Shown: positions 56,890-64,000 of the stretch, piece after piece
Numbering within the stretch: the stretch's first letter is position 1
Layout: every line of letters starts with the position of its first letter
From: VRUE01 sp963702035
Lineage (GTDB): Bacteria; Actinomycetota; Thermoleophilia; Solirubrobacterales; 70-9
Length of the DNA: 64,000 bases
Direction of reading: 5' to 3'
Assembly (NCBI GenBank): GCA_963702035.1
Contig: OY969700.1
Coordinates: 2,542,001 to 2,606,000, forward strand
Translations under genes and position numbers: made by a program
The notes under the pieces: model-generated
Seen by the model: the letters and a program-made list of their open reading frames with translations, nothing else
Told to the model about the DNA's origin: nothing
Databases searched by the model: none

Positions 56890-58284
56890 TCAGGCGGGAG
56901 CGGCGGCGGCTGCCGCGGCCTGCTCCAGCTCCGCAAGCGATTCGTCGATGCCGGCGGCGATCGTTTCGACGTCTTCCATCGAGTCGTAGTCGGCGAGCAG
57001 GCCGAAGCAGACGCGGCCGTTGTAGCTCATGATCGCGATCGCCATCGCGTGGTTCTGGGGCAGGAAGGCGACCGGGAAGACCTCTTCCAGCTGGCGCCCC
57101 AGGACGTAGAGGGGCATCTGAGGGCCGGGCACGTTGGTGACGATCAGGTTGAAGAGCCGGGTCGAGAAGTTGATCCGGGCCGCCTGCGCGAGCAGCGTCG
57201 GCGGGGCGAAGTCGTTGAAGCGCGAGATCACTTCGGCACCGAGCGCCTGCTTGGAGCGCTTGACGCCCGCCATCTGCTCGCTGACAACCCGCAGGCGGCG
57301 TGCCGGGTCCTCGACGTAGACCGGCAGCGGGCCGCGCATCGCCGCGAGTTTGTTGCCCAGCTCGCCGCGCTCGTCGGCGGTGCGGATCGAGACCGGCACC
57401 AGGGCACGCAGCTCGAGCCCCTCGGTGCGGATGCCGCGCGTGTGCAGCCACTTGCGCAGTGCCCCGGTCACCACGGCCAGCACGACGTCGTTGACCGTCC
57501 CGCCCAGCGTGTCCTTGATCTGTTTGAAGGTCGCCAGCTCCGAGCGGGTCCAGGTGAAGCGGCGGTGGGGCCCGATCTCGCGGTTGAGCGGCACGTCGGG
57601 GGCTGGATCGGCGAAGGCGCCGGCGATCTCGCCGACACCCTCCAGCGCCTCGACCACCCGCCGGGCGGCGCTCTCGGGGTGGCGCACGACCTCGGCCGCG
57701 CGCTCGGCGAGTTTCAGCGGCGCGACCGCAAGCTCGGTGGCGCCGCGGGCGATCAGATCCGTCGTCAACGGCTGTGGCCGGGGTCGCCAACCGTCCTCGA
57801 CCGGGGCCGGCTCAGGTATTGGCTCGAGGTCGAAGAGCACGGTGCCGATGTCGACCCCGGCGATCCCGTCGACGGCGGCGTGATGGGTCTTGGTCAGCAG
57901 GGCGAAGCGGTCGCGCTCAAGGCCCTGCACAAGCCACATCTCCCAGAGCGGCTTGGAGCGGTCGAGCTGTTGTGAGAAGACGCGGGCGGCGAGCCGTTTC
58001 AGCTGCGCCTCCCCGCCCGGCTCGGGCAGCGCCGTGTGGCGGATGTGGTAGCTGAGGTTGAAGTTGACGTCGTCGGCCCAGAGCGGCCGCCCGGCCTCCA
58101 GCGGGGGCACGACGAGGCGCTGGCGAAAGCGCGGAACCTGGTCCAGCTTGCCGCGCACGTGCTCGACCAGATCGACGTAGCGGGGCGGCGGCCCCTCGAA
58201 GATCAGGATGCCGCCGATGTGCATGTGGCTCGATGAGCTCTCGTTGGTCAGGAACGAGGCATCGGTCGAGCTGAGGCGCTCCAT
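56890..58284 (-). CDS. wax ester synthase/diacylglycerol acyltransferase (WS/DGAT)
   Basis: The 464-residue protein starts MERLSSTDASFLTNESSSSHMHIGGILIFEG, has the catalytic HHXXXDG box KTHHAAVDGIAG and later conserved motifs (LGGTVNDVVLAVVTGALRKWL, VTNVPGPQMPLYVLGRQL and LSYNGRVCFGLLADYD-like sequence). It joins acyl-CoA to diacylglycerol or a fatty alcohol to make storage lipid. ATG 58284 was chosen over ATG 58305 because GGAG stands 6 nt upstream. The gene fits the lipid-catabolic genes elsewhere in the window as the storage side of fatty acid metabolism. Confidence 0.93.
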   Translation of the reverse strand: MERLSSTDASFLTNESSSSHMHIGGILIFEGPPPRYVDLVEHVRGKLDQVPRFRQRLVVPPLEAGRPLWADDVNFNLSYHIRHTALPEPGGEAQLKRLAARVFSQQLDRSKPLWEMWLVQGLERDRFALLTKTHHAAVDGIAGVDIGTVLFDLEPIPEPAPVEDGWRPRPQPLTTDLIARGATELAVAPLKLAERAAEVVRHPESAARRVVEALEGVGEIAGAFADPAPDVPLNREIGPHRRFTWTRSELATFKQIKDTLGGTVNDVVLAVVTGALRKWLHTRGIRTEGLELRALVPVSIRTADERGELGNKLAAMRGPLPVYVEDPARRLRVVSEQMAGVKRSKQALGAEVISRFNDFAPPTLLAQAARINFSTRLFNLIVTNVPGPQMPLYVLGRQLEEVFPVAFLPQNHAMAIAIMSYNGRVCFGLLADYDSMEDVETIAAGIDESLAELEQAAAAAAAPA

Positions 58285-58339
58285 GTGGTCTCCGGCGGTT
58301 CTCATCCTGCAAGGCTAGCCCCCCGGTACGCTGGGGGGC

Positions 58340-59302
58340 GTGCCAGCAACCGAAACCGCAACGCCCAAGCGCGTCCTGCTCGCCGCCCCGCGCGGCTACT
58401 GCGCCGGCGTCGACCGCGCCGTGCAGACGGTCGAGCGCGCGCTTGAGCACTACGGCGCCCCCGTCTACGTGCGCAAGGAGATCGTCCACAACAAGCACGT
58501 GGTCGAGGAGCTGTCCAAGCGCGGCGCGATCTTCGTCGAGGAGGAGACCGAGGTGCCGGAGGGCGAGATGGTCGTCTTCTCCGCCCACGGTGTCGCCCCG
58601 GCGGTCCACGAGAACGCCGCCGCACGCCAGTTGCGCACGATCGACGCGACCTGCCCCCTGGTCACCAAGGTCCACGTATCGGCGCGGCGCTTTGCCGCCG
58701 ACGGCTACACGATCGTGATGATCGGCCACGAGGGCCACGAGGAGGTCGAAGGGACCACTGGCGAGGCGCCGGACAGCATCGTCCTCGTACAGACGGTCGA
58801 GGAGGTGGCGGGCCTGGAGGTCGCCGACCCCGAGCGCGTCGCCTTCATCACCCAGACGACCCTCTCGGTCGACGAGACCGGTGAGATCATCGCCGCCCTG
58901 CGGGCCAAGTTTCCGGCGATCGTCAGCTCCAAAACCGACGACATCTGTTACGCGACCACGAACCGGCAGATCGCTGTCAAGCAGCTTGCCCGCGAGTGCG
59001 AGCTGGTGCTGGTGATCGGCTCGACCAACTCGTCCAACTCCAACCGCCTGGTCGAGGTGGCGCGTGAGCACGGCGCCGCCTCGCACCTGATCGACAACCA
59101 CACCCAGGTTCGGGAGGAGTGGCTCGACGGGGTCGAGACCGTCGGCATCACCTCAGGGGCGAGCGCCCCCGAGGGGCTGGTCGCGAGCCTGGTCGAGCTC
59201 TTCCGCGAGCGCGGTGCCGAGGATGTTTCGGAGCTGCGGACCGTCCACGAGGACGTGCGGTTCATGCTGCCTAAGGAGATTCGCGAGGCTGTCAAGGCGT
59301 AG
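58340..59302 (+). CDS. ispH: 4-hydroxy-3-methylbut-2-enyl diphosphate reductase
   Basis: The 320-residue protein has the three [4Fe-4S] cysteines in PRGYCAGVDRA (Cys21), DATCPLVTKVH (Cys105) and DDICYATTNRQ (Cys203), plus HNKHVV, SAHGVAP and NSSNSNRLVEVA substrate-binding stretches. It makes isopentenyl and dimethylallyl diphosphate in the last step of the MEP pathway. The start is GTG 58340, divergent from WS/DGAT. A long inverted repeat begins 6 bp after its stop. Confidence 0.96.
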   Translation: MPATETATPKRVLLAAPRGYCAGVDRAVQTVERALEHYGAPVYVRKEIVHNKHVVEELSKRGAIFVEEETEVPEGEMVVFSAHGVAPAVHENAAARQLRTIDATCPLVTKVHVSARRFAADGYTIVMIGHEGHEEVEGTTGEAPDSIVLVQTVEEVAGLEVADPERVAFITQTTLSVDETGEIIAALRAKFPAIVSSKTDDICYATTNRQIAVKQLARECELVLVIGSTNSSNSNRLVEVAREHGAASHLIDNHTQVREEWLDGVETVGITSGASAPEGLVASLVELFRERGAEDVSELRTVHEDVRFMLPKEIREAVKA

Positions 59303-59308
59303 AGGGTG

Positions 59309-59425
59309 GGACGGTGGGGGACCTTCCCGCCGTCCACGTCGCCGCGACGAGTCATTTTCAAGGGTTGAAGGCTCGCTGTGCGGCGACGTTGAGTATCCGC
59401 CCGTCGGGAAGGTCCCCCACCGTCC
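59309..59425. repeat. long inverted repeat, family 1 copy F
   Basis: Arms of 24 nt (59309-59332 and 59402-59425) pair at 23 of 24 positions; the right arm touches the TAA stop of the convergent thioredoxin-fold gene. The core has an inner 10-bp stem ACGTCGCCGC/GCGGCGACGT. The 13-nt segment 59389-59401 is identical to 21382-21394 in copy E. Confidence 0.92.
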
Positions 59426-60235
59426 TTACGGAACGCTCGCGGCGAAGCTGATCGACCAGATGCGGAGACCCCCAGAGGGATGGAGCGTGATTGTGTGCTG
59501 CTCGTGCCGAGGGTGGTCCGTGAGCTTGTATAGACCGGGGCCGTCGATCTCGAGCTGGGTTGCCGAGTTGCCGTCGGTGGAGACGGCGATCTCGCCGCTG
59601 CCCTCGACCGTCGCGTAGGCGCCGCCGGCTTCGTAGGGGACCTCCAGCTCGCCGCCCGTCCAGGCCTCGTCCCACGAGCCGCTGGGGAAGATCTCGGCGC
59701 TGGGCGGCATCACCTTGACCCCCGGCGCGTCGGTCGGCCGCAGGGCATCCCTCGGCTCCGGCAGCGCCTGCAGCGCGTCCTGTTCGCGCAGCTCCTCCTG
59801 GATCGCTTCCTCGCTCGCCCGGTACTCGCCCTCGCCGAAGTGGAACCAGGTGAGGGCGCCGCCGAGCTTCCAGAGGAAGAGGCTGGGCCAGCCCTCGCAG
59901 CCGTAGGCGTGCCAGAGGCGGCGGTCGGCGTCGATCGCGACCGGGAACTCGACTCCGAGCCGCTCGAGCCCCGCGGCGACCGCGCCCGGATCGGCACCAA
60001 ACGGGAAGCGGGGCGCCTGCACCCCGATCGTCGTCAGGCCGTGCGGCTCGTAGCGCCGCGCCCACTCGCATACGTATGGCAGCGTGCGCACGCTGTTGAG
60101 CTGGGCGAAGTCGAAGAAGTGGACGAGCACCGGCCCGCCCGCGGTCGCGACGGGCATCGAGCGCGGCGCCTCGCCGATCCACTCGATCCCCTCGGGCAGG
60201 TCGGGCGCGGCGATGTTGTCTCGTTCAGGGCGCAT
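59426..60235 (-). CDS. thioredoxin-fold protein lacking the CxxC motif (DipZ-like C-terminal module)
   Basis: The 269-residue protein has a TlpA/DipZ-like thioredoxin fold: GPVLVHFFDFAQLNSVRTLPYVCEWARRYEPHGLTTIGVQAPRFPFG. Where DipZ relatives have S-C-I-N-C-I-R-T-L-P this protein has A-Q-L-N-S-V-R-T-L-P, so both redox cysteines are replaced (Gln and Ser). A C-terminal beta-sandwich (GGAYATVEGSGEIAVSTDGNSATQLEIDGPGLYKLTDHPRHEQHTITLHPSGGLRIWSISF) resembles the C-terminal domain of DipZ-type proteins. No signal peptide is present. A binding or regulatory rather than redox role is inferred. Confidence 0.82.
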   Translation of the reverse strand: MRPERDNIAAPDLPEGIEWIGEAPRSMPVATAGGPVLVHFFDFAQLNSVRTLPYVCEWARRYEPHGLTTIGVQAPRFPFGADPGAVAAGLERLGVEFPVAIDADRRLWHAYGCEGWPSLFLWKLGGALTWFHFGEGEYRASEEAIQEELREQDALQALPEPRDALRPTDAPGVKVMPPSAEIFPSGSWDEAWTGGELEVPYEAGGAYATVEGSGEIAVSTDGNSATQLEIDGPGLYKLTDHPRHEQHTITLHPSGGLRIWSISFAASVP

Positions 60236-60238
60236 TTA

Positions 60239-60268
60239 GAAAGCCGCAACTTATCTGCGCTAGCTTTC
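60239..60268. promoter_or_regulatory. palindrome between divergent genes
   Basis: GAAAGC (60239-60244) and GCTTTC (60263-60268) are inverted, with CGC and GCG forming an inner pair around an A/T-rich centre. The site lies exactly between the starts of the thioredoxin-fold gene and the small membrane protein gene, so it could control both. Confidence 0.4.
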
Positions 60269-60275
60269 CCGGGCG

Positions 60276-60518
60276 ATGATCGAGTTCGCGATTGCCGCTG
60301 TCCCGCTCCTCTTGTTGCTCGTCGCGCTGCTGCTCGGACGCTACCCGGGCTGCGAGGCGGCGATGCGGCTCGCCGAGCGGATCGCTTCGCGGACTCCTCG
60401 TGGGGCCACAGCGGCGAGCAACTCACCTCGGCCACAACCACCGACTTCGCGCGCCGCCCACGGCGGCCTCCTGATCGCCCTCAGCCTCGCTCAGCGCCCG
60501 CCTCCTCTCGCTGCCTGA
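60276..60518 (+). CDS. small membrane-anchored hypothetical protein
   Basis: The 80-residue protein has an N-terminal helix (MIEFAIAAVPLLLLLVALLLGRYPGCEAAMRLAERIASR), a short Pro/Ser-rich part and a second weakly hydrophobic C-terminal stretch (GGLLIALSLAQRPPPLAA). No family is recognised. It is the first gene in the same direction as the cupredoxin and large membrane protein genes and may belong to that module. Coding status is supported by the hydrophobic N-terminus but remains moderate. Confidence 0.55.
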   Translation: MIEFAIAAVPLLLLLVALLLGRYPGCEAAMRLAERIASRTPRGATAASNSPRPQPPTSRAAHGGLLIALSLAQRPPPLAA

Positions 60519-60535
60519 GCGTCCAAGGCAGCGAT

Positions 60536-60594
60536 ACGGGCCCGTGCTCCTGTGTGGCACGGGCGAAACCGGCGTGGGCCGCATGCTCACGCCG
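60536..60594 (+). promoter_or_regulatory. tandem hairpins in the leader of the cupredoxin gene
   Basis: Two perfect 7-bp stems stand in a row: CCCGTGC/GCACGGG (60541-60547 with 60557-60563, 9-nt loop) and CGGCGTG/CACGCCG (60570-60576 with 60588-60594, 11-nt loop). The GAAGGAG ribosome binding site follows 6 nt later. The arrangement could be a cis-regulatory RNA or an attenuator; it does not match a riboswitch class I can name. Confidence 0.4.
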
Positions 60595-60613
60595 ATCAGC
60601 GAAGGAGCGAGCA

Positions 60614-60988
60614 ATGAATTCGAACACCGCAAGAGCAGCGGTCGGCGCCGTGGTCGTGATCGTCGCGGTCGTCCTGCTGGTCGTCCTCAAGAGCAACAAC
60701 AGCGACAGCAGTACGACGACGACGAAGGGCGTCACCACGATCGTGATCAAGAACGGCGAACCGGTCGGCGGGATCGCGCAGCTGACCTACAACAAAGGGG
60801 AAGAGGTCCGCTTCAAGGTCGACTCTGACGTCAGCGACGAGGTCCACATGCACGGCTACGACATCATGAAGGACGTCAAGGCCGGCGGGTCGGTCAGCTT
60901 CGACTTCCCGGCCACGATCGAAGGCGTCTTCGAGGCGGAGCTGGAGGGTCGCAAAGAACAGATCCTCGAACTCACGGTGAACCCTTGA
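60614..60988 (+). CDS. membrane-anchored cupredoxin-like protein
   Basis: The 124-residue protein has an N-terminal helix (ARAAVGAVVVIVAVVLLVVLK), a Ser/Thr linker and a cupredoxin-type beta barrel (TTIVIKNGEPVGGIAQLTYNKGEEVRFKVDSDVSDEVHMHGYDIMKDVKAGGSVSFDFPATIEGVFEAELEGRKEQILELTVNP). 'DEVHMHGYD' supplies histidines and a methionine, but the cysteine of type 1 copper sites is missing. ATG 60614 follows a good ribosome binding site (GAAGGAG). It overlaps the next gene by 4 bp (TTGA), so the two products probably work together at the membrane. Confidence 0.82.
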   Translation: MNSNTARAAVGAVVVIVAVVLLVVLKSNNSDSSTTTTKGVTTIVIKNGEPVGGIAQLTYNKGEEVRFKVDSDVSDEVHMHGYDIMKDVKAGGSVSFDFPATIEGVFEAELEGRKEQILELTVNP

Positions 60989-62391
60989 GCCGGCTCAGCT
61001 CTCTGCTGCCGATCGCCCACGCGCTTGTCGCGCGCAAAGACCTGCCTGTTCCGGCCTGGCTGTTCGCCTGGGCGGCGTCGATCGTCCTGATCGTCTCCTT
61101 CTTCGCCCTGTCGGTCGGCTGGCGGACGCCCCGCTTCGAGAAGGACCGCTGGCGTCCTCTCGCGGCGGGGCTCTCGCGGGCCCTGCTCGCGCCGCCGGCG
61201 CAGATCTTCTACGGGGCGGTCGGGGTCCTCTTGCTCGGGGTGGCGATCTACGCCGGCCTGCGCGGTACCGAAGCCCCCGACCGCAACTTCGCCCTCACTT
61301 TCCTCTATGTCACCACCTGGCTCGGCTTCCCGCTGTTCAGCGTCTTCCTCGGTGACGTCTTCCGCCCCTTCAACCCATGGCGGGCGGTCGGGCGGGCCGT
61401 GGGAGGAGGGTTCACGGCGCTGGCCGGCCAGCGCCCCGCCCACCTGAAGTATCCGGAGAAGCTGGGGCGCTGGCCCGCCGCGATCGGTTTGCTCGCGGTC
61501 GTCTGGCTGGAGATCGTCTACGGCGCCAGCGGTGGGGTGGCGGTGGGACTGAATCCTCACGCCGCGGCGGTCGCGGCGGTCCTCTACAGCGGCTACACGC
61601 TGGCGATGATGGCCCTGTTCGGGGTCGAGCAGTGGTGCCGCACGGGGGAGGTCTTCTCGGTCTACTTCGGCATGTTCGGGACGCTCGGCTGCTTCGGGGT
61701 GAAGGACGGGCGGCTCGGTACGCGCCGCCCGTTCTCGGCCGCGACCAGGTGGGCGACTGTGCCCGGGTCGGCCGCGGTGGTGATCGCCTCGATCGCGAGC
61801 ACGAGCTTCGACGGCGCCCAGGAGGGGGCGTTCAAAAGCGCCCTCGAAACCACCTTCAACCACCTGGTCAACGCCGGCGTCGGCCTGACCTCGGCCCTGC
61901 GGCTCACCGACACGATCTTCATGGTGCTCTGCTTCTTCGGGGTCGCCCTCGTCTACCTGATCGGGGTGCGGGGGATGGCGGGCGTGCCCGGTGCGCCCGC
62001 CTTCAAGAAGCTGCGCACCGGCTTCGCCCACACCCTGATCCCGATCGCCTTCGCCTACCTGGTCGCCCACTACTTCAGCCTCTTCGTCTTTCAGGAGCAG
62101 GCCCAGTTCACCTACCTGCTCTCCGACCCATTGGGAACCGGTACCACCGACCTCTTCGGCACCGCGTCGTCGGGCATCGACTTCCGCCTGCTCGGCGCCA
62201 ACGCGATCTGGTACGTCCAGGTCGGCGCCCTCGTGGTCGGACACGTGATCGGGCTCACCCTCGCCCATGATCGCGCCACCGCCTACTGGGGCGACTACCG
62301 CCAGGCGATCCGCTCTCAGTACTGGATGCTTGCGGTGATGGTGGCGTTCACCTGTTTCGGCCTCTATCTGCTCTCCGTGGCCAACGCGTGA
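60985..62391 (+). CDS. large multi-pass membrane protein, partner of the cupredoxin-like protein
   Basis: The 468-residue protein starts at TTG 60985 overlapping the stop of the cupredoxin-like gene and has about eleven hydrophobic helices. Notable motifs are FPLFSVFLGDVFRPFNPWRAVGR, EQWCRTGEVFSVYFGMFG, NHLVNAGVG, AHTLIPIAFAYLVAHYFSLFVFQEQ and QVGALVVGHVIGLTLAHDRA, with conserved-looking His residues inside helices that could bind metal or haem. Actinobacterial proteins of this size and layout are sometimes annotated as fenitrothion-hydrolase-like; that name is weakly supported. With the cupredoxin-like partner, a role in copper or electron transfer at the membrane is a reasonable guess. Confidence 0.75.
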   Translation: MSRLSSLLPIAHALVARKDLPVPAWLFAWAASIVLIVSFFALSVGWRTPRFEKDRWRPLAAGLSRALLAPPAQIFYGAVGVLLLGVAIYAGLRGTEAPDRNFALTFLYVTTWLGFPLFSVFLGDVFRPFNPWRAVGRAVGGGFTALAGQRPAHLKYPEKLGRWPAAIGLLAVVWLEIVYGASGGVAVGLNPHAAAVAAVLYSGYTLAMMALFGVEQWCRTGEVFSVYFGMFGTLGCFGVKDGRLGTRRPFSAATRWATVPGSAAVVIASIASTSFDGAQEGAFKSALETTFNHLVNAGVGLTSALRLTDTIFMVLCFFGVALVYLIGVRGMAGVPGAPAFKKLRTGFAHTLIPIAFAYLVAHYFSLFVFQEQAQFTYLLSDPLGTGTTDLFGTASSGIDFRLLGANAIWYVQVGALVVGHVIGLTLAHDRATAYWGDYRQAIRSQYWMLAVMVAFTCFGLYLLSVANA

Positions 62392-62410
62392 GACAGGTTC
62401 TAAAGCCGCG

Positions 62411-62454
62411 ATTTACGGGTAAATGTGGGTGTAAGCCTCCGATTGGTCGGCTTT
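62411..62454 (+). terminator. palindrome and hairpin after the membrane protein gene
   Basis: ATTTAC-GG-GTAAAT (62411-62424) is a perfect 6-bp inverted repeat. It is followed by a hairpin whose stem halves AAGCC and GGCTT enclose 62433-62453 and whose 3' side runs into TCT. It would suit termination of the upstream plus-strand transcript. The 224-bp gap up to the suf genes is otherwise A/T-richer and shows no gene. Confidence 0.45.
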
Positions 62455-62550
62455 CTACCGATGGCGTGGAACGGCCAGGGTGGTTGACTGGAGTTGAGGT
62501 TGCGAATCACAGATTTACCGTCTCCTTCCCATAGTAAGAAACCAGCATCG

Positions 62551-62583
62551 AGGCCACCGGACATATCAGCCACCCGGTGGCCT
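62551..62583 (-). terminator. hairpin terminator after sufD
   Basis: AGGCCACCGG (62551-62560) and CCGGTGGCCT (62574-62583) form a perfect 10-bp stem with a 13-nt loop, 33 bp past the sufD stop. On the minus strand it is followed by a T-rich stretch (GGTTTCTTAC), consistent with an intrinsic terminator for the suf operon. Confidence 0.65.
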
Positions 62584-62615
62584 TGGTGTGTATCCGCTCT
62601 GAGTGAGCAGCCGCT

Positions 62616-63725
62616 CTAGAGGATCTCGGCGAGGCGGCGCTCCAGCGCCGCGGAGACCTCGTCCCGCACCGGCCCCTCGGCCAGGCGTTCGACCAGCGAC
62701 TCGAGGAAGCCCTCGATGATCACCTGCTTGGCCGTCGCTGGATCAAGCCCGCGCGAGGTCAGGTAGAAGAGCTGGTCCTTGTCGATCTGGACGATCGCCG
62801 CCGCGTGGGTGCAGCGCACGTCGTCGGCTTCGATCTCGAGGCCGGGGATCGCGTCGGCGTGGGCCTCGGGGGAGAGCAGCAGGTTGCGGTTCTCCTGGAA
62901 GGCATCGGTCCCCTGCGCGCCCGGGTCGACCCGGATCATTCCCCGCCAGACGGCGGTCGAGCCGGCGGCAAGCACGCCGCGGAAGGCGAGGTCGGAGAAG
63001 GTGTTCGGTGCCGCGTGCTCCTGCGTCGTGTCGTAGTCGAGATGCTGCCCCGGTCCGCTGGCGTAGCCGCCGGTCACGCGGGCCTCGGAGCCCGGGCCGG
63101 CGAGCCTGGTGTCCATCCGCACCTTGCCGCGGGCCGAGCCGAAGCCGAGCGCGGTCCAGTCGAGCCGGCCGTCGCGCTCCACCTCGGCGCGCTGGCTGGA
63201 GAAGATCCAGGCGCGCTCGGAAATGTCCTGGGTCGAGATGTAGCGCAGCGTCGCCGCCTGGCCGACGTGCAGCTCGACCACCGAGTTGAGCAGTGCGTCG
63301 GTCTCGTCGCCGGCCGAGCCGGCGTGCTCCCAGACCTCGGCCTCGGCGCCCTCCTCGAGCACGATCAGGGTGCGCCAATAGACGACCGAACCGTTCTCGT
63401 CGAGTGGCACCTCAACCTTGATCGGCTCGGCGAGCTTGACCCCGGCCGGCACGTGAACCAGCACGCCGTCGCGCCAGCCCGCCTCGTTGCGGGCGACGAA
63501 CGGGTCATCGCCCGGGACCAGCGCGCCCAGCCGTCCCTCGACCAGCTCCGGATCGGAGCCGATCGCCTCGGCCAGCGGCATCACGGTCGCCCCCTCGGCG
63601 GACCCGATTGACGGGTTGGCCGAACCGGGCTCGTAGGCGTCGAGGTCGAGCTCCGAGAGGTCGGTGAATTCCCACCCCTTCGTCTTCTGGTCCGGAAGGG
63701 GTGGAAGCGTCGCCAGCTCAGCCAA
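62616..63725 (-). CDS. sufD: Fe-S cluster assembly protein SufD
   Basis: The 369-residue protein has the SufB/SufD beta-helix core: NSVVELHVGQAATLRYISTQDISERAWIFSSQRAEVERDGRLDWTALGFGSARGKVRMDTRLAG, GMIRVDPGAQGTDAFQENRNLLLSPEAHADAIPGLEIEADDVRCTHAAAIVQIDKDQLFYLTSRGLDPATAKQVIIEGF. It lacks the catalytic features of SufB and acts with SufB and SufC as scaffold. The N-terminus begins AELATLPPLPDQKTKGWEFTDLSELD. The start is TTG 63725, overlapping the end of sufB by 8 bp, so it depends on translation of sufB. Confidence 0.93.
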   Translation of the reverse strand: MAELATLPPLPDQKTKGWEFTDLSELDLDAYEPGSANPSIGSAEGATVMPLAEAIGSDPELVEGRLGALVPGDDPFVARNEAGWRDGVLVHVPAGVKLAEPIKVEVPLDENGSVVYWRTLIVLEEGAEAEVWEHAGSAGDETDALLNSVVELHVGQAATLRYISTQDISERAWIFSSQRAEVERDGRLDWTALGFGSARGKVRMDTRLAGPGSEARVTGGYASGPGQHLDYDTTQEHAAPNTFSDLAFRGVLAAGSTAVWRGMIRVDPGAQGTDAFQENRNLLLSPEAHADAIPGLEIEADDVRCTHAAAIVQIDKDQLFYLTSRGLDPATAKQVIIEGFLESLVERLAEGPVRDEVSAALERRLAEIL

Positions 63726-64000
63726 TCGAGCCCTCCATCTGGAGCTCGATCAGGCGGTTCAGCTCGACCGCGTACTCCATCGGCAGCTCTTTGGTGACCG
63801 GCTCGATGAAGCCGTTGACGATCATCTTCGAGGCCTCTTCCTCGTCGAGCCCGTGGCTCTGCAGGTAGAAGATCTGCTCGTCGCCGATTTTCGAGACGGT
63901 CGCCTCGTGGCCGACGTCGGCGTCGTTCTCGCCGATCCGGATCGTCGGGTAGGTGTCCGAGCGCGAGTCCTCGTCGAGCAGCAGCGCGTCGCAGACGACC
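63718..64000 (-). CDS. sufB: Fe-S cluster assembly protein SufB, C-terminal part (cut by window edge)
   Basis: The last 93 codons read VCDALLLDEDSRSDTYPTIRIGENDADVGHEATVSKIGDEQIFYLQSHGLDEEEASKMIVNGFIEPVTKELPMEYAVELNRLIELQMEGSIG before the TGA stop at 63720-63718. This is the highly conserved C-terminus of SufB, including the cysteine of CDALL and the conserved GHEAT histidine. The 5' part lies outside the window. It is followed by sufD with an 8-bp overlap, and the suf operon continues to the right. Confidence 0.95.
   Translation of the reverse strand, partial: VVCDALLLDEDSRSDTYPTIRIGENDADVGHEATVSKIGDEQIFYLQSHGLDEEEASKMIVNGFIEPVTKELPMEYAVELNRLIELQMEGSIG

Noticed and set aside
2498..59425. 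Long inverted repeats considered as plain intrinsic terminators
   Set aside because: No T-runs follow, one copy lies in a divergent promoter region, and shared cores with unrelated arms are not explained by termination alone; terminator activity is still possible.
60536..60594. Tandem hairpins considered as a known riboswitch (mini-ykkC, cobalamin)
   Set aside because: Loops lack the ACGR sequences of mini-ykkC and there is no cobalamin-box-like sequence; kept only as an unclassified leader structure.

Overview
The window is a high-GC chromosomal segment from an actinobacterium, most probably class Thermoleophilia (Solirubrobacterales-like). Grounds for this: strong G/C third-position bias, many GTG and TTG starts, small exported proteins of the 'MRRPSPSMVVAVIALIVALGGTAIAA' type that are abundant in that class, F420-type LLM oxidoreductases, WS/DGAT, MarP-like protease and DUF4383 proteins. 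The assignment is inference; there is no rRNA gene in the window.

Layout. 1-2.5 kb: edge of a membrane protein, then a VOC ring-cleaving dioxygenase overlapping a maleylacetate reductase. 2.6-9.2 kb: an unusual PlsC-GpsA fusion, an ECF sigma factor with a small membrane partner, DUF4383, rhomboid protease, cobalamin-binding-like protein, CNNM/CorC-type protein. 9.2-10.8 kb: an IS110/IS1111-type element. 10.8-21.3 kb: fatty-acid or CoA-thioester catabolism (3-hydroxyacyl-CoA dehydrogenase, thiolase, three acyl-CoA dehydrogenases, LLM oxidoreductase) with two matching TetR-type palindromes, interrupted by a MazEF-like module, an alkyltransferase-like protein and exported or cell-wall proteins. 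21.5-28.4 kb: M23 hydrolase, Gly/Ser-rich membrane protein and the overlapping lysA-hom-thrC-thrB operon. 28.4-32.3 kb: a visibly more A/T-rich island with a type ISP-like restriction-modification enzyme and a DUF4258/DUF2283 pair. 32.4-46 kb: beta-propeller, cupin, large glutamate synthase subunit (no small subunit adjacent), FHA protein, lipoprotein, MecA-like PBP, MarP-like protease, HxlR regulator, xseA-xseB. 46-52.5 kb: addB-addA-like recombination nuclease pair. 52.6-64 kb: HAD, GNAT, SufT-like, Fic, FxsA, WS/DGAT, ispH, a cysteine-less thioredoxin-fold protein, a cupredoxin/membrane-protein module and sufB-sufD (sufB cut by the edge).

The most unusual content lies between the genes. 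Seven long inverted repeats (102-118 bp, arms 22-29 bp) have arms that differ at every locus but internal cores that recur in pairs. A second family of four smaller palindromic repeats sits only between convergent genes, and its arms supply stop codons. Together they occupy 7 of the 13 convergent gene junctions here. One copy of the second family has been split by the IS110-type element, which fixes the IS ends to the base, shows a CT dinucleotide at both junctions, and reveals candidate bridge-RNA guide segments inside the IS.
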